This document shows positions 48,700 to 58,084 of a stretch of 64,000 bases of DNA, in pieces; position 1 is the stretch's first letter; each line of letters starts with the position of its first letter. Source of the stretch: Mycetohabitans sp. B8 (GTDB lineage: Bacteria > Pseudomonadota > Gammaproteobacteria > Burkholderiales > Burkholderiaceae); assembly GCF_021991875.1 (NCBI RefSeq), contig NZ_JAHLKR010000017.1:1-64000 (forward strand), read 5' to 3'. A program made the translations under genes and the position numbers. The notes under the pieces were generated by a model. It was not told the DNA's origin and ran no database searches. It was given only the letters and a program-made list of their open reading frames with translations.

Positions 48700-51399
48700 T
48701 TAGACAGTCACCGGGTTCGGCTTGGCCGGATCGAGCTGGTATTTCTGCAGCGCTTGCGCCACCCGCTTGCGGTCAATCGTGCCTTCGTCGGCCAACGCGT
48801 GCAGCGCGGCCACCGTGACCCAATAGCGGTCAACCTCAAAAAAGTGACGCAGCTTCTCGCGCGTATCGGAACGACCAAAACCATCGGTGCCCAGCACCAC
48901 ATAGCGACGCGGCACGAATGCGCGGATCTGCTCGGCCAGCGAGCGGACATAGTCGGTCGCCGCGATCACCGGCCCCTGTGTGTCCTTCAGCAAGGTCTGC
49001 ACGTGTGACAGCTTGGGCTCGGCGAGGGGATTGAGCAGATTCTGGCGCTGTACCGCTTGCCCTTCGCGGGCCAACTCGATGAAGCTCGGCACGCTCCAAA
49101 GATCGGCGGCCACGCCCCAATCATTCTTTAGCAACTCGGCTGCGGCAATCACTTCGTTCAGTATCGTGCCGGCACCGAGCAATTGCACGCGCGCAGCGTT
49201 CTGGTCCGCCTCCGCCTTGCGCAATGAATACATGCCTTTGACGATGTGCTGTGCGACATGCTCGCCCTCGGGCATCGCCGGATGCTCGTAGTTTTCGTTC
49301 ATTACCGTCAGGTAATAGAACACGTCCTGCTGCTCCTGCACCATGCGGCGCAAGCCGTCCTGGATAATCACCGCAAGCTCGTAGCCAAATGTCGGATCGT
49401 AGCTGACGCAATTTGGGATCGACGACGCCCACAACAGCGAATGCCCATCCTCATGCTGCAACCCTTCGCCATTGAGCGTCGTGCGTCCCGCGGTGCCGCC
49501 GAGCAGGAAGCCACGCGAGCGCATGTCGCCGGCGGCCCAGGCCAGGTCGCCAACGCGCTGGAAGCCAAACATCGAGTAGAAGATGTAGAACGGCACCATG
49601 ATCTCGTTGTGCGTCGAGTACGATGTCGCCGCCGCAATCCAGTCGCAGATGCCGCCCGCCTCGTTGATGCCTTCCTGCAGGATCTGTCCGGTCGTCGATT
49701 CCTTGTAGAACATCAACTGATCGGAATCTTCCGGCACGTACTTCTGCCCCTCTTGGTTCCAGATGCCGATTTGGCGGAATAACCCCTCCATGCCGAACGT
49801 GCGCGACTCGTCCGGCACGATCGGCACGATTCGCTTGCCGAGCACCTTGTCCTTGAGCAGGATGTTCAAAATCCGCACGAACGCCATCGTCGTGGAGATC
49901 TCGCGTCCCTCGCCGGTGCCCTTGAGCACCGGTTCGAACGCGGACAGCGTCGGCACGTCCAGCGACGTATCGGCCTTCATCCGTCGCTGCGGCAGATAAC
50001 CGCCAAGCGCCAGCCGGTGCTGGCGCATGTACTCGAGCTCCTTTGAGCCCTCCTCAAACTTCAGGTAAGGCACATCGGCGATCTCATCGTCCGAGATGGG
50101 CAACCGGAATCGATCGCGGAACTTCTTCAGGTGCTCCACCTGCATTTTCTTCTGCTGGTGGGTAATGTTCATCGCCTGCCCGGCCTCGCCCATCCCGTAG
50201 CCCTTGATCGTCTTTGCCAAGATCACGGTCGGCTGGCCGACATTGTGCTGCGCCGCGTGAAATGCCGCGTAGATCTTATGCGGGTCGTGGCCGCCTCGGT
50301 TCAAATTCCAAATGTCATCGTCGGACCAGTCCGCCACCAGCGCCTTGAGTTCCGGCGTGTTGAAGAAATGCTCGCGCACGTAGGCACCGGACTCCGACTT
50401 GTACGTCTGGTATTCGCCATCGACCACTTCCATCATCCGGCGCATCAGCGCGCCCGTCTTGTCGCGCGCGAACAGCGAATCCCAGCGGCTGCCCCAGATC
50501 ACCTTGATGACGTTCCAGCCCGCGCCGCGGAATTCGGACTCCAACTCCTGGATGATCTTGCCGTTGCCTCGCACCGGCCCGTCCAGCCGCTGCAGGTTGC
50601 AGTTGATCACGAACACGAGATTGTCCAGCTTCTCACGCCCGGCCATGCCGATCGCGCCGAGTGATTCCGGCTCGTCGGTCTCGCCGTCGCCGAGGAAAGC
50701 CCAAACCTTGCGCCCCGCGCTCTTCGCGATGCCGCGCGCCTCCAGGTAGCGCATGAAACGCGCCTGGTAGATCGCCATGATCGGGCCCAGGCCCATCGAC
50801 ACCGTCGGGAACTGCCAGAAATCCGGCATCAGCCACGGGTGAGGATACGAGGAGATGCCCTTGCCCCCGACCTCCTGCCGGAAGTTGTCCAGTTGCTCCT
50901 CAGTTAGTCGGCCTAACAGGAACGCGCGCGAATAAATGCCGGGCGACGAGTGGCCCTGCACGAACACCAGGTCGCCGCCATGTTCGGCGCTCGGCGCGTG
51001 CCAGAAATGGTTGTACCCGACGTCATAGAGCGTGGCGGCCGACGCAAACGATGCAATGTGCCCACCGACGTTCGTGTGCTTGCCGGCGCGCAGCACCATC
51101 GCCAGCGCATTCCAGCGCGTGTACGAGCGGATCCGGTGTTCGATGTCCTGATCGCCGGGGCTCTTGGCCTGCGCGGACACGGGAATCGTATTGATGTACG
51201 GTGTGTTCGCGGAGAACGGCAGATGCTCGCCATGGACCCGCGCAAATTCGATCTGCTTCTCGATTAGATAATGTGCGCGCTCGGGGCCCACGGCCGACAG
51301 CACGCCATCCAACGCCTCGAGCCATTCGGCGGTTTCCTGCGGGTCGTTGTCTGTTTCGGCGGCGACATACTTCATCACTTCCTCGGGTACGGCGGACAT
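48700..51399 (-). CDS. aceE: Pyruvate dehydrogenase E1 component (homodimeric)
   Basis: Thiamine-diphosphate-dependent decarboxylase of PDH. 899 residues with the ThDP motif GDGETDEPESLGAIGMAGRE...NCNLQ and FNLNRGGHDPHK region, plus the C-terminal transketolase-like domain (VLGTDGFGRSDTR). AGGAGA precedes ATG at 51399. First gene of aceE-aceF-lpdA, divergent from a two-component sensor gene. Confidence 0.96.
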   Translation of the reverse strand: MSAVPEEVMKYVAAETDNDPQETAEWLEALDGVLSAVGPERAHYLIEKQIEFARVHGEHLPFSANTPYINTIPVSAQAKSPGDQDIEHRIRSYTRWNALAMVLRAGKHTNVGGHIASFASAATLYDVGYNHFWHAPSAEHGGDLVFVQGHSSPGIYSRAFLLGRLTEEQLDNFRQEVGGKGISSYPHPWLMPDFWQFPTVSMGLGPIMAIYQARFMRYLEARGIAKSAGRKVWAFLGDGETDEPESLGAIGMAGREKLDNLVFVINCNLQRLDGPVRGNGKIIQELESEFRGAGWNVIKVIWGSRWDSLFARDKTGALMRRMMEVVDGEYQTYKSESGAYVREHFFNTPELKALVADWSDDDIWNLNRGGHDPHKIYAAFHAAQHNVGQPTVILAKTIKGYGMGEAGQAMNITHQQKKMQVEHLKKFRDRFRLPISDDEIADVPYLKFEEGSKELEYMRQHRLALGGYLPQRRMKADTSLDVPTLSAFEPVLKGTGEGREISTTMAFVRILNILLKDKVLGKRIVPIVPDESRTFGMEGLFRQIGIWNQEGQKYVPEDSDQLMFYKESTTGQILQEGINEAGGICDWIAAATSYSTHNEIMVPFYIFYSMFGFQRVGDLAWAAGDMRSRGFLLGGTAGRTTLNGEGLQHEDGHSLLWASSIPNCVSYDPTFGYELAVIIQDGLRRMVQEQQDVFYYLTVMNENYEHPAMPEGEHVAQHIVKGMYSLRKAEADQNAARVQLLGAGTILNEVIAAAELLKNDWGVAADLWSVPSFIELAREGQAVQRQNLLNPLAEPKLSHVQTLLKDTQGPVIAATDYVRSLAEQIRAFVPRRYVVLGTDGFGRSDTREKLRHFFEVDRYWVTVAALHALADEGTIDRKRVAQALQKYQLDPAKPNPVTV

Positions 51400-51515
51400 G
51401 AGCGTCTCCTAGTCCTGTATGGGGAACATGCAGCACAAGCTAAGCAGCCGCCGCGCGCGGTTCCGCCTGCGGAATCGTGCGGCCGGAAGCGGCATCCTGG
51501 CCGGGTGGCCACCGA

Positions 51516-51545
51516 ATTGTAAAGACCCGGTCTAAGCCTGCGCAA
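51516..51545 (-). promoter_or_regulatory. Candidate promoter of the aceE operon
   Basis: Minus-strand TTGCGC, 18 bp, TACAAT (-10 at 51521-51516). The -35 is weak, so confidence is low. Confidence 0.35.
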
Positions 51546-51550
51546 CAAAA

Positions 51551-51587
51551 TTTTCAAATGACGAGATGATTTCTCATCATATGAAAA
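51551..51587. promoter_or_regulatory. Dyad element in the aceE/sensor spacer
   Basis: TTTTCA...GATGA-TTTC-TCATC...TGAAAA: two nested inverted repeats in an AT-rich patch. Possible binding site for the adjacent response regulator or another regulator of PDH; shape only. Confidence 0.3.
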
Positions 51588-51692
51588 ATTGCTGCAGTGC
51601 AACCCGAACATCCGGCATCTATCCGGGTTCTACCACCGCATTGCCGCGAACTGCTCGCTTTATGCTTTTAACCCTGCGCTACAATCTCTTCC

Positions 51693-54206
51693 ATGTTGAC
51701 TGAACGGCTTCTCGCTCGTGCAGCGCGGCCCGGGCCGACGCCGCCGTCCAACCGCTGGCACCACGGCCCGTGGTGGTCCAACTCTTACTTGCTCACGCCG
51801 CTCGTGTCGATCGTAGTGTTCCTGATCGTCATGAGCCTGATTCTGTGGAACCTGAACCGGCGCGAGCAACAGCAGCAGGAAGATACGCTATATCGCAACG
51901 TCGCGTGGGCACAGCAACAGATCCGTCTGTCAATGACGAGCGCGCAGGAACACATTGCGGCCCTCGCGCGCGGCATTGCTGCCGGTCATGGTGACGCGCG
52001 GACCTTCCAGCGGGCCGCCAGCGACATGATGCAAAGCCATCCAGAAATCCTCTACATGAACTGGCTCGACAGCTCGCAGACGCCGCACTGGGCCAGCGCC
52101 CCGGAGCTGCACGTCGGCTCGCGGCTGGCCAAGCTCAACGATGCGCAGTTGGACGATGCGATCCGCGCTTCGTTCACCGAGGCACGTGCGTCGCGCCGAC
52201 AAATCTATTCGGCGCTGCTCTACGACGACTTGCGCAACGGCTACGTGACACTGCAAACGCCGATCTTTCGCGAGCGCGAGTTCCTCGGCACGGTGGCCGC
52301 CGTGTTCTCGGTCGAAGGCATGCTCAAGCACGACATTCCGGCCGAGCTGTCCGCCAAATACAAGATCTCGTTCATCGATCCGGGCCACCGCGAGCTGTCC
52401 ACCACGTCCACCCGCCCGCGGCTGCCGCGCGATGCGTATTATGACCTGCCACTCGATCCGCCGGGCCACGGCCTGGCGGTGCGCGTGTACTCGTATCCGC
52501 AACTGACCAATTTCACGAACAACACGCTGGTGTGGCTGGTGGCCGGCCTGTCGTGCTTCGTGTTATGGAGCCTGTGGAGCTTATGGAAGCACACGCGGCA
52601 GCGCTTCGAGGCACAACAGGCGCTGTACGCGGAGGCGTTCTTCCGACGCGCGATGGAAAACTCGGTGCTGATCGGCATGCGCGTGCTCGACATGCAAGGG
52701 CGCATCACGCACGTGAACCCGGCCTTTTGCCGGATGACCGGCTGGGACGAAAGCGACCTGGTGGGCAAGACCGCTCCGTTCCCGTACTGGCCGCGCGAGG
52801 CCCATCCGGAGATGCACCGGCAGCTTGACATGACGCTGCGCGGCAAAGCGCCCTCGTCGGGATTCGAGTTGCGGGTGCGCCGCAAGGATGGCTCGATCTT
52901 TCACGCGCGGCTGTATATATCGCCGCTGATCGATAGCTCCGGGCGCCAAACCGGCTGGATGTCGTCGATGACCGACATCACCGAGCCCAAGCGCGCGCGC
53001 GAGGAGTTGGCCGCCGCCCATGATCGTTTCACCACGGTACTCGAGTCGCTGGACGCAGCAGTCTCGGTGCTGGCGGCGGACCAGGCTGAACTGCTGTTCG
53101 CCAACCGTTACTACCGGCATCTGTTCGGTATCCGCCCGGACGGACACCTGGAATTGGCAGGCTCCAGCTTCGACACGGCGACCCAGGCATCGAACGACTC
53201 GATCGACCTAGTGGACACCTACGCCGGCCTGCCGGCTGCCGCGCTGACCGAAAGCACGTCGGACGCGTACGAAATCTACGTGCAGAGCATCCAAAAGTGG
53301 TTCGAGGTACGTCGGCAATATATCCAGTGGGTTGACGGCCATCTCGCGCAGATGCAAATCGCCACGGATATCACGCAGCGCAAGCAAGCGCAGGAACTGG
53401 CGCGGCAACAGGACGAGAAGCTACAGTTCACCAGCCGCTTGATGACGATGGGTGAAATGGCCTCGTCACTGGCGCACGAGTTGAACCAGCCGCTGGCGGC
53501 GATCAACAACTACGCATCGGGCACCGTTGCGCTCGTGAAGTCTGGCCGCGCGTCGCCGCAAACCCTGTTACCGGTGCTCGAGAAAACGTCGCAGCAGGCG
53601 GTGCGCGCCGGCATGATCATCAAGCGCATCCGCGAATTTGTCAAACGCAGCGAACCGAAGCGTCAACGCACGAAGATCAACGACATCATCGCGGACGCGG
53701 TCGGCCTGGCCGAGATCGAGACGCGCAAGCGGCACATCCGCATCGTCACCGACCGGCGCGCGCGGCTACCAATCATCAACGTCGATCCGGTACTGATCGA
53801 GCAGGTACTCGTGAACCTGCTGAAAAACGCCGCCGAGGCGATGGCCGATGCCCGCCCAAACGCGATCGATCCAGTGATCCGCGTCCAGGTGTGCATTGTC
53901 AACGATGCCCAGTGCGTGCGCATCAGCGTGGTCGACCAGGGACCGGGCGTGGACGAGGCCAGCGCCGAGCGCCTGTTCGAGCCGTTCTACAGCACTAAGC
54001 CCGACGGCATGGGCATGGGGCTGAACATCTGCCGCTCGATCATCGAGTCCCACCGGGGGCGTCTGTGGGTCGTCAACAATGTCGAGTCCGACGGCCTCGT
54101 GACCGGCTGTACCTTTCATTTCACGTTGCCATTTGGCGAAACCGAAGAACCCACGCAGCCTGGGTCCGCAGCGGCCGCGCCACACACTGTTACGGGAGAA
54201 CTATGA
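51693..54206 (+). CDS. PAS-domain sensor histidine kinase
   Basis: 837 residues. Membrane helix at ~32-54, a periplasmic sensor region of about 220 residues, second helix at ~277-297, a PAS domain at ~320-430 (FRRAMENSVLIGMRVLD... MTGWDESDLVGK) and a PAS-like region at ~440-560. Phosphoacceptor His595 lies in the motif LAHELNQPLAAI, and the C-terminal ATPase has VNLLKNAAEAM and GMGMGLNICRSIIES. The layout resembles the DctB/FixL family. It ends overlapping the start of a FixJ-like regulator (ATGA), so the two form one system. The PDH operon is divergent, so pyruvate or redox sensing is a plausible guess. Signal unknown. Confidence 0.92.
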   Translation: MLTERLLARAARPGPTPPSNRWHHGPWWSNSYLLTPLVSIVVFLIVMSLILWNLNRREQQQQEDTLYRNVAWAQQQIRLSMTSAQEHIAALARGIAAGHGDARTFQRAASDMMQSHPEILYMNWLDSSQTPHWASAPELHVGSRLAKLNDAQLDDAIRASFTEARASRRQIYSALLYDDLRNGYVTLQTPIFREREFLGTVAAVFSVEGMLKHDIPAELSAKYKISFIDPGHRELSTTSTRPRLPRDAYYDLPLDPPGHGLAVRVYSYPQLTNFTNNTLVWLVAGLSCFVLWSLWSLWKHTRQRFEAQQALYAEAFFRRAMENSVLIGMRVLDMQGRITHVNPAFCRMTGWDESDLVGKTAPFPYWPREAHPEMHRQLDMTLRGKAPSSGFELRVRRKDGSIFHARLYISPLIDSSGRQTGWMSSMTDITEPKRAREELAAAHDRFTTVLESLDAAVSVLAADQAELLFANRYYRHLFGIRPDGHLELAGSSFDTATQASNDSIDLVDTYAGLPAAALTESTSDAYEIYVQSIQKWFEVRRQYIQWVDGHLAQMQIATDITQRKQAQELARQQDEKLQFTSRLMTMGEMASSLAHELNQPLAAINNYASGTVALVKSGRASPQTLLPVLEKTSQQAVRAGMIIKRIREFVKRSEPKRQRTKINDIIADAVGLAEIETRKRHIRIVTDRRARLPIINVDPVLIEQVLVNLLKNAAEAMADARPNAIDPVIRVQVCIVNDAQCVRISVVDQGPGVDEASAERLFEPFYSTKPDGMGMGLNICRSIIESHRGRLWVVNNVESDGLVTGCTFHFTLPFGETEEPTQPGSAAAAPHTVTGEL

Positions 54207-54826
54207 GCAGCCCAGTCACCACACAACAGGAAACCGTCTTCGTTGTCGACGATGACGAAGCAGTCCGCGACTCGCTGCGCTGGCTGCTCGAGGCCAATGG
54301 CTACCGGGTCCAGTGCTTCTCCAGCGCCGAACAGTTTCTCGATGCTTACCAGCCGTCGCAACTCGGCTGCTTGATCCTGGACGTGCGCATGTCCGGCATG
54401 AGCGGGCTCGAGCTGCAAGAAAGGCTCATTGCCGAGCATGCCATGCTGCCGATCATTTTCGTCACGGGCCACGGCGACGTGCCAATGGCCGTGTCGACAA
54501 TGAAGAAAGGCGCGATGGATTTCATCGAAAAGCCGTTCGACGAAGCCGAGTTGCGCAAGCTGGTCGAGCGCATGCTCGAGCGTGCCCGCGCCGAGAGCTC
54601 GACCGCGCAGCAGCAGCGCGCGGCCGCCGAGCGCCTGTCCAAGCTGACCGCGCGCGAGCACCAGGTGCTTGGGCGCATCATCGCCGGGCGGCTGAACAAG
54701 CAGATTGCCGACGATCTCGGCATCTCGATCAAGACGGTCGAGGCGCACCGCGCGAACATCATGGAAAAGCTAAACGTGAACACGGTGGCCGACCTGCTGC
54801 GCCTGGCACTGTCAAAAAAGCCGTAG
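54203..54826 (+). CDS. FixJ/NarL-type response regulator
   Basis: 207 residues. The receiver domain has VFVVDDDEAVRDSLR and phosphoacceptor Asp60 in LILDVRMSG, with Thr in FVTGHGD and Lys in IEKPFD. The C-terminal LuxR-type helix-turn-helix reads LTAREHQVLGRIIAGRLNKQ then KTVEAHRANIMEKL. It overlaps the kinase stop (ATGA), implying coupled translation. Target genes are unknown; adjacency makes the PDH operon a candidate. Confidence 0.93.
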   Translation: MSSPVTTQQETVFVVDDDEAVRDSLRWLLEANGYRVQCFSSAEQFLDAYQPSQLGCLILDVRMSGMSGLELQERLIAEHAMLPIIFVTGHGDVPMAVSTMKKGAMDFIEKPFDEAELRKLVERMLERARAESSTAQQQRAAAERLSKLTAREHQVLGRIIAGRLNKQIADDLGISIKTVEAHRANIMEKLNVNTVADLLRLALSKKP

Positions 54827-54874
54827 CGGCGCGTCAAGCCACGGGGGCGCAAACGAGGCCGTCGCCCGTGGCAG

Positions 54875-54880
54875 TATAAT
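54875..54880 (+). promoter_or_regulatory. Possible -10 element for folD
   Basis: TATAAT lies 99 bp before the folD start. No good -35 is seen at the right distance. Confidence 0.3.
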
Positions 54881-54979
54881 GCGTCCTTTCGGGCCGCGTG
54901 CAGCCGCTTGCGATGCAAGCGCAGTGTAGCATGCGCCGTCCACCGCTTTGCGCTTCCATCATCCGACCCACCACCTGCC

Positions 54980-55831
54980 ATGACAGCCAGAATCATCGAC
55001 GGCACCCTCCTTTCCAAACAGCTGCGCGCCGAAGTGGCGCAACGGGCCGCTGCGCTTGCCGCGCGCGGTCACCGGCCCGGCCTGGCCGTGGTGCTGGTCG
55101 GCGACAACGCGGCCAGCCAAGTCTACGTGCGCAACAAGGTCAAGGCATGCGAGGACAACGGTTTGCATTCGGTCTATGACCGCTATCCGGCTGAACTCAG
55201 TGAAGCCGACCTGCTCGCCCGCATCGACGCGCTGAACCGCGATCCACAAATCCATGGGATCCTCGTGCAACTGCCGCTGCCGCCGCATATCGACGCGCAC
55301 AAGGTCATCGAGGCGATCGCACCGGAAAAGGACGTCGATGGCTTTCATATCGCCAACGCGGGTGCGTTGATGACCGGCAAGCCGCTGTTCCGCCCTTGCA
55401 CGCCATACGGCGTGGTGAAAATGTTCGAATCGGAGCGCATCCCGCTAGCGGGCGCCAACGCGGTGGTGATCGGCCGCTCGAACATTGTCGGCAAGCCGAT
55501 GGCGATGCTGCTGGTCGAGGCCGGTGCAACCGTGACGATCTGTAACAGCAAGACGCGGGACCTGGCAGCGCACACGCGCAGCGCGGACATCATCGTCGCG
55601 GCAACCGGCAAGCGCAATTTGGTGACGGCCGACATGGTCAAGCCCGGTGCGACCGTCATCGACGTCGGCATGAACCGCGACGACGAGGGCAAGCTGTGCG
55701 GCGATGTGGATTTCGCCGGCGTTCGCGAGGTGGCCGGCTACATCACGCCGGTACCCGGCGGTGTCGGTCCGATGACGATCACCATGCTGCTGGTCAACAC
55801 AATCGAAGCGGCCGAACGCGCGGCCGGTTGA
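54980..55831 (+). CDS. folD: Bifunctional methylenetetrahydrofolate dehydrogenase/cyclohydrolase
   Basis: Interconverts C1-tetrahydrofolates. 283 residues with [13 protein letters not shown] (catalytic Lys), [11 protein letters not shown] and the NADP-binding [12 protein letters not shown]. The start MTARIIDG at 54980 is the family N-terminus; the frame is open upstream but not conserved. Confidence 0.96.
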   Translation: MTARIIDGTLLSKQLRAEVAQRAAALAARGHRPGLAVVLVGDNAASQVYVRNKVKACEDNGLHSVYDRYPAELSEADLLARIDALNRDPQIHGILVQLPLPPHIDAHKVIEAIAPEKDVDGFHIANAGALMTGKPLFRPCTPYGVVKMFESERIPLAGANAVVIGRSNIVGKPMAMLLVEAGATVTICNSKTRDLAAHTRSADIIVAATGKRNLVTADMVKPGATVIDVGMNRDDEGKLCGDVDFAGVREVAGYITPVPGGVGPMTITMLLVNTIEAAERAAG

Positions 55832-55972
55832 CAGCGCGGTCGTGCCGGATTGGGCATAATTGACTGGAAACTGTCGCACGCGTCCCCAGATCATCGTGAC
55901 AAGATGCGCGCGACGCTGCAGCTCGGTGCATCGCGCCGGGCTGTTACTCTTTCAGGATAAGACAGGAACATT

Positions 55973-58069
55973 ATGGGTCAACCCGCTACTCCCAATCCAT
56001 TGCTCGATTTCGCAGACCTGCCCCGCTTTGCATCGATCCAACCCGAGCATGTCACCCCAGCGCTCGATGTGCTGCTCGAAGCCGCGAACGATGCGGTACG
56101 ACAGGCCAGTGCGCCGCAAACGCCGGCCACCTGGGAAGCGGTGGTCGAGCCGGTCGAAGCGGCCACCGAGCCGCTGTCGCGCGCATGGGGCGTGATTGGC
56201 CATCTCAATGCCGTTGCCGACACGCCAGCACTGCGTGCGGCACACGCACAGAACCTGCCGCGCGTGACCGAATTTTGGTCCAATGTCGGCCAGAACCTTG
56301 CGCTGTACGAAAAATACAAGGCGATTGCGAGCAGCAGCGCATATGCGCAGTTGAGCGACGCGCGCAAGAAGATCCTGGACAACGCGCTGCGCGACTTCCG
56401 TCTGTCCGGCGCCGAACTGCCAGAGCACAGCAAACCTCGCTTTGCGCAATTGCAGGAGCAGCAGGCCACGCTGTCCAAGGCGTTCTCCGACCATGTGCTC
56501 GACGCGACAAACGCGTACGCGTACTTCGTGACAGACGACGCACAACTGGCGGGCCTGCCCGCGGATGCGATCGACGCGGCGCGCCACGCAGCCGAAAAAG
56601 ACGGCAAGCCGGGCTGGAAATTCACGCTGCACTTCCCGTCGTACTTTCCGGTGCTGCAATACGCGGAACACCGCCCAATGCGCGAAGCGATGTACCGCGC
56701 ATACGCGACCCGCGCGTCGGAACTCGGGCCCGACTACGGCAGCGGCCAGCCACAGTGGGATAACACCGCGAACATGACCGAGCAACTGAAGCTGCGCGCG
56801 GAAGAAGCATCGATGCTGGGCTACCGAAATTTTGCGCAAGTGTCGCTCGAGCCGAAGATGGCCGACTCGCCGGAGCAGGTCATTGCCTTTCTCGATGACC
56901 TGGCGCGACGCGCGCGGACGTATGCGGAAAAAGACTGGGCACAGCTTCAGACATTCGCGGCCGACGAGCTTGGGCTTGCGCAGCTCGAACCGTGGGATGT
57001 CACCTACGCGTCCGAAAAGCTGCGGCAAAAGTGCTATGCGTTCTCCGAAAACGAAGTCAAGCAATATTTCCCGGAAGGCATCGTGCTGCAGGGCCTGTTT
57101 CGCGTCACCGAGGCCTTGTTCGACATACTAATTAAACCGGATGCGGCCGAAACGTGGCATCCGGACGTGCGGTTTTTCCGCGTCGAAAACCATGACGGTA
57201 CGTTGCTCGCCCAGTTCTATCTGGATCTGTATGCCCGCGAGGGCAAGCGTGGCGGCGCGTGGATGGACGATGCGCGCTCACGCCACCGACGCGCCGACGG
57301 CACGCTGCAAACCCCGGTCGCCTATCTGACGTGCAACTTCTCGGCGCCGGTCGGTGGCAAGCCGGCCTGCTTCACGCATGATGAAGTCATCACGTTGTTC
57401 CACGAGTTCGGCCATGGATTGCACCATATGCTGACGCGAATCGACGAGCTGGGCGTGTCCGGCATCAATGGTGTCGAATGGGATGCGGTCGAGTTGCCGT
57501 CGCAGTTCATGGAGAACTTCTGCTGGGAGTGGGAGGTGCTGACCGGCATGACATCGCACGTAGACACCGGCGAGCCGCTCCCGCGCGCGCTGTTCGACAA
57601 GATGCTTGCGGCACGCAACTTCCAAAGCGGGCTCGCGACACTGCGGCAAATCGTCTTTTCGCAGTTCGACATGCTGCTGCACACGACGTATGATCCCGAC
57701 GGCGAGCTGAGCGTCAACGCACTGGCCCGCCAGGTCAACGATCGCTGCCATGTCGTGGCACAAGCACCGTTTTCGCGATGGCCCAACACGTTTAGCCACG
57801 TGTTTGCGGGCGGCTATGCGGCAGGCTACTACAGCTACAAATGGGCCGAGGTCCTGTCGGCCGACGCCTATGCCGCGTTCGAGGAGGCGGCCAGCGCCGG
57901 CAGTAGCGTGCTCGATCGCAACACCGGAGCGCGCTACCGCGCGCAAATACTCGAGGTCGGCGGCAGCCGTTCTGCGATGGCGTCGTTCAAGGCTTTCCGC
58001 GGCCGCGAACCGAGTATCGATGCGCTGCTACGGCACAATGGCATGACTACGCAAGCCGATGCGGCATGA
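55973..58069 (+). CDS. prlC: Oligopeptidase A (M3 metallopeptidase)
   Basis: A cytosolic zinc oligopeptidase that degrades signal peptides and other small peptides. 698 residues with the zinc motif HEFGH (His477 to His481) and the downstream glutamate in the GINGVEWDAVELPSQFMEN segment. The region FAGGYAAGYYSYKWAEVL is typical of the family. AGGA precedes the ATG at 55973. Complete and of normal length. Confidence 0.95.
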   Translation: MGQPATPNPLLDFADLPRFASIQPEHVTPALDVLLEAANDAVRQASAPQTPATWEAVVEPVEAATEPLSRAWGVIGHLNAVADTPALRAAHAQNLPRVTEFWSNVGQNLALYEKYKAIASSSAYAQLSDARKKILDNALRDFRLSGAELPEHSKPRFAQLQEQQATLSKAFSDHVLDATNAYAYFVTDDAQLAGLPADAIDAARHAAEKDGKPGWKFTLHFPSYFPVLQYAEHRPMREAMYRAYATRASELGPDYGSGQPQWDNTANMTEQLKLRAEEASMLGYRNFAQVSLEPKMADSPEQVIAFLDDLARRARTYAEKDWAQLQTFAADELGLAQLEPWDVTYASEKLRQKCYAFSENEVKQYFPEGIVLQGLFRVTEALFDILIKPDAAETWHPDVRFFRVENHDGTLLAQFYLDLYAREGKRGGAWMDDARSRHRRADGTLQTPVAYLTCNFSAPVGGKPACFTHDEVITLFHEFGHGLHHMLTRIDELGVSGINGVEWDAVELPSQFMENFCWEWEVLTGMTSHVDTGEPLPRALFDKMLAARNFQSGLATLRQIVFSQFDMLLHTTYDPDGELSVNALARQVNDRCHVVAQAPFSRWPNTFSHVFAGGYAAGYYSYKWAEVLSADAYAAFEEAASAGSSVLDRNTGARYRAQILEVGGSRSAMASFKAFRGREPSIDALLRHNGMTTQADAA

Positions 58070-58084
58070 CGCAGACGATGCGCG

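Larger units (their letters stand above)
51400..51692. other. Divergent spacer between aceE and the sensor kinase gene
   Basis: 293 bp without a gene. It holds a candidate aceE promoter (minus strand, 51516-51545) and a dyad-symmetric element (51551-51587). Confidence 0.5.
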
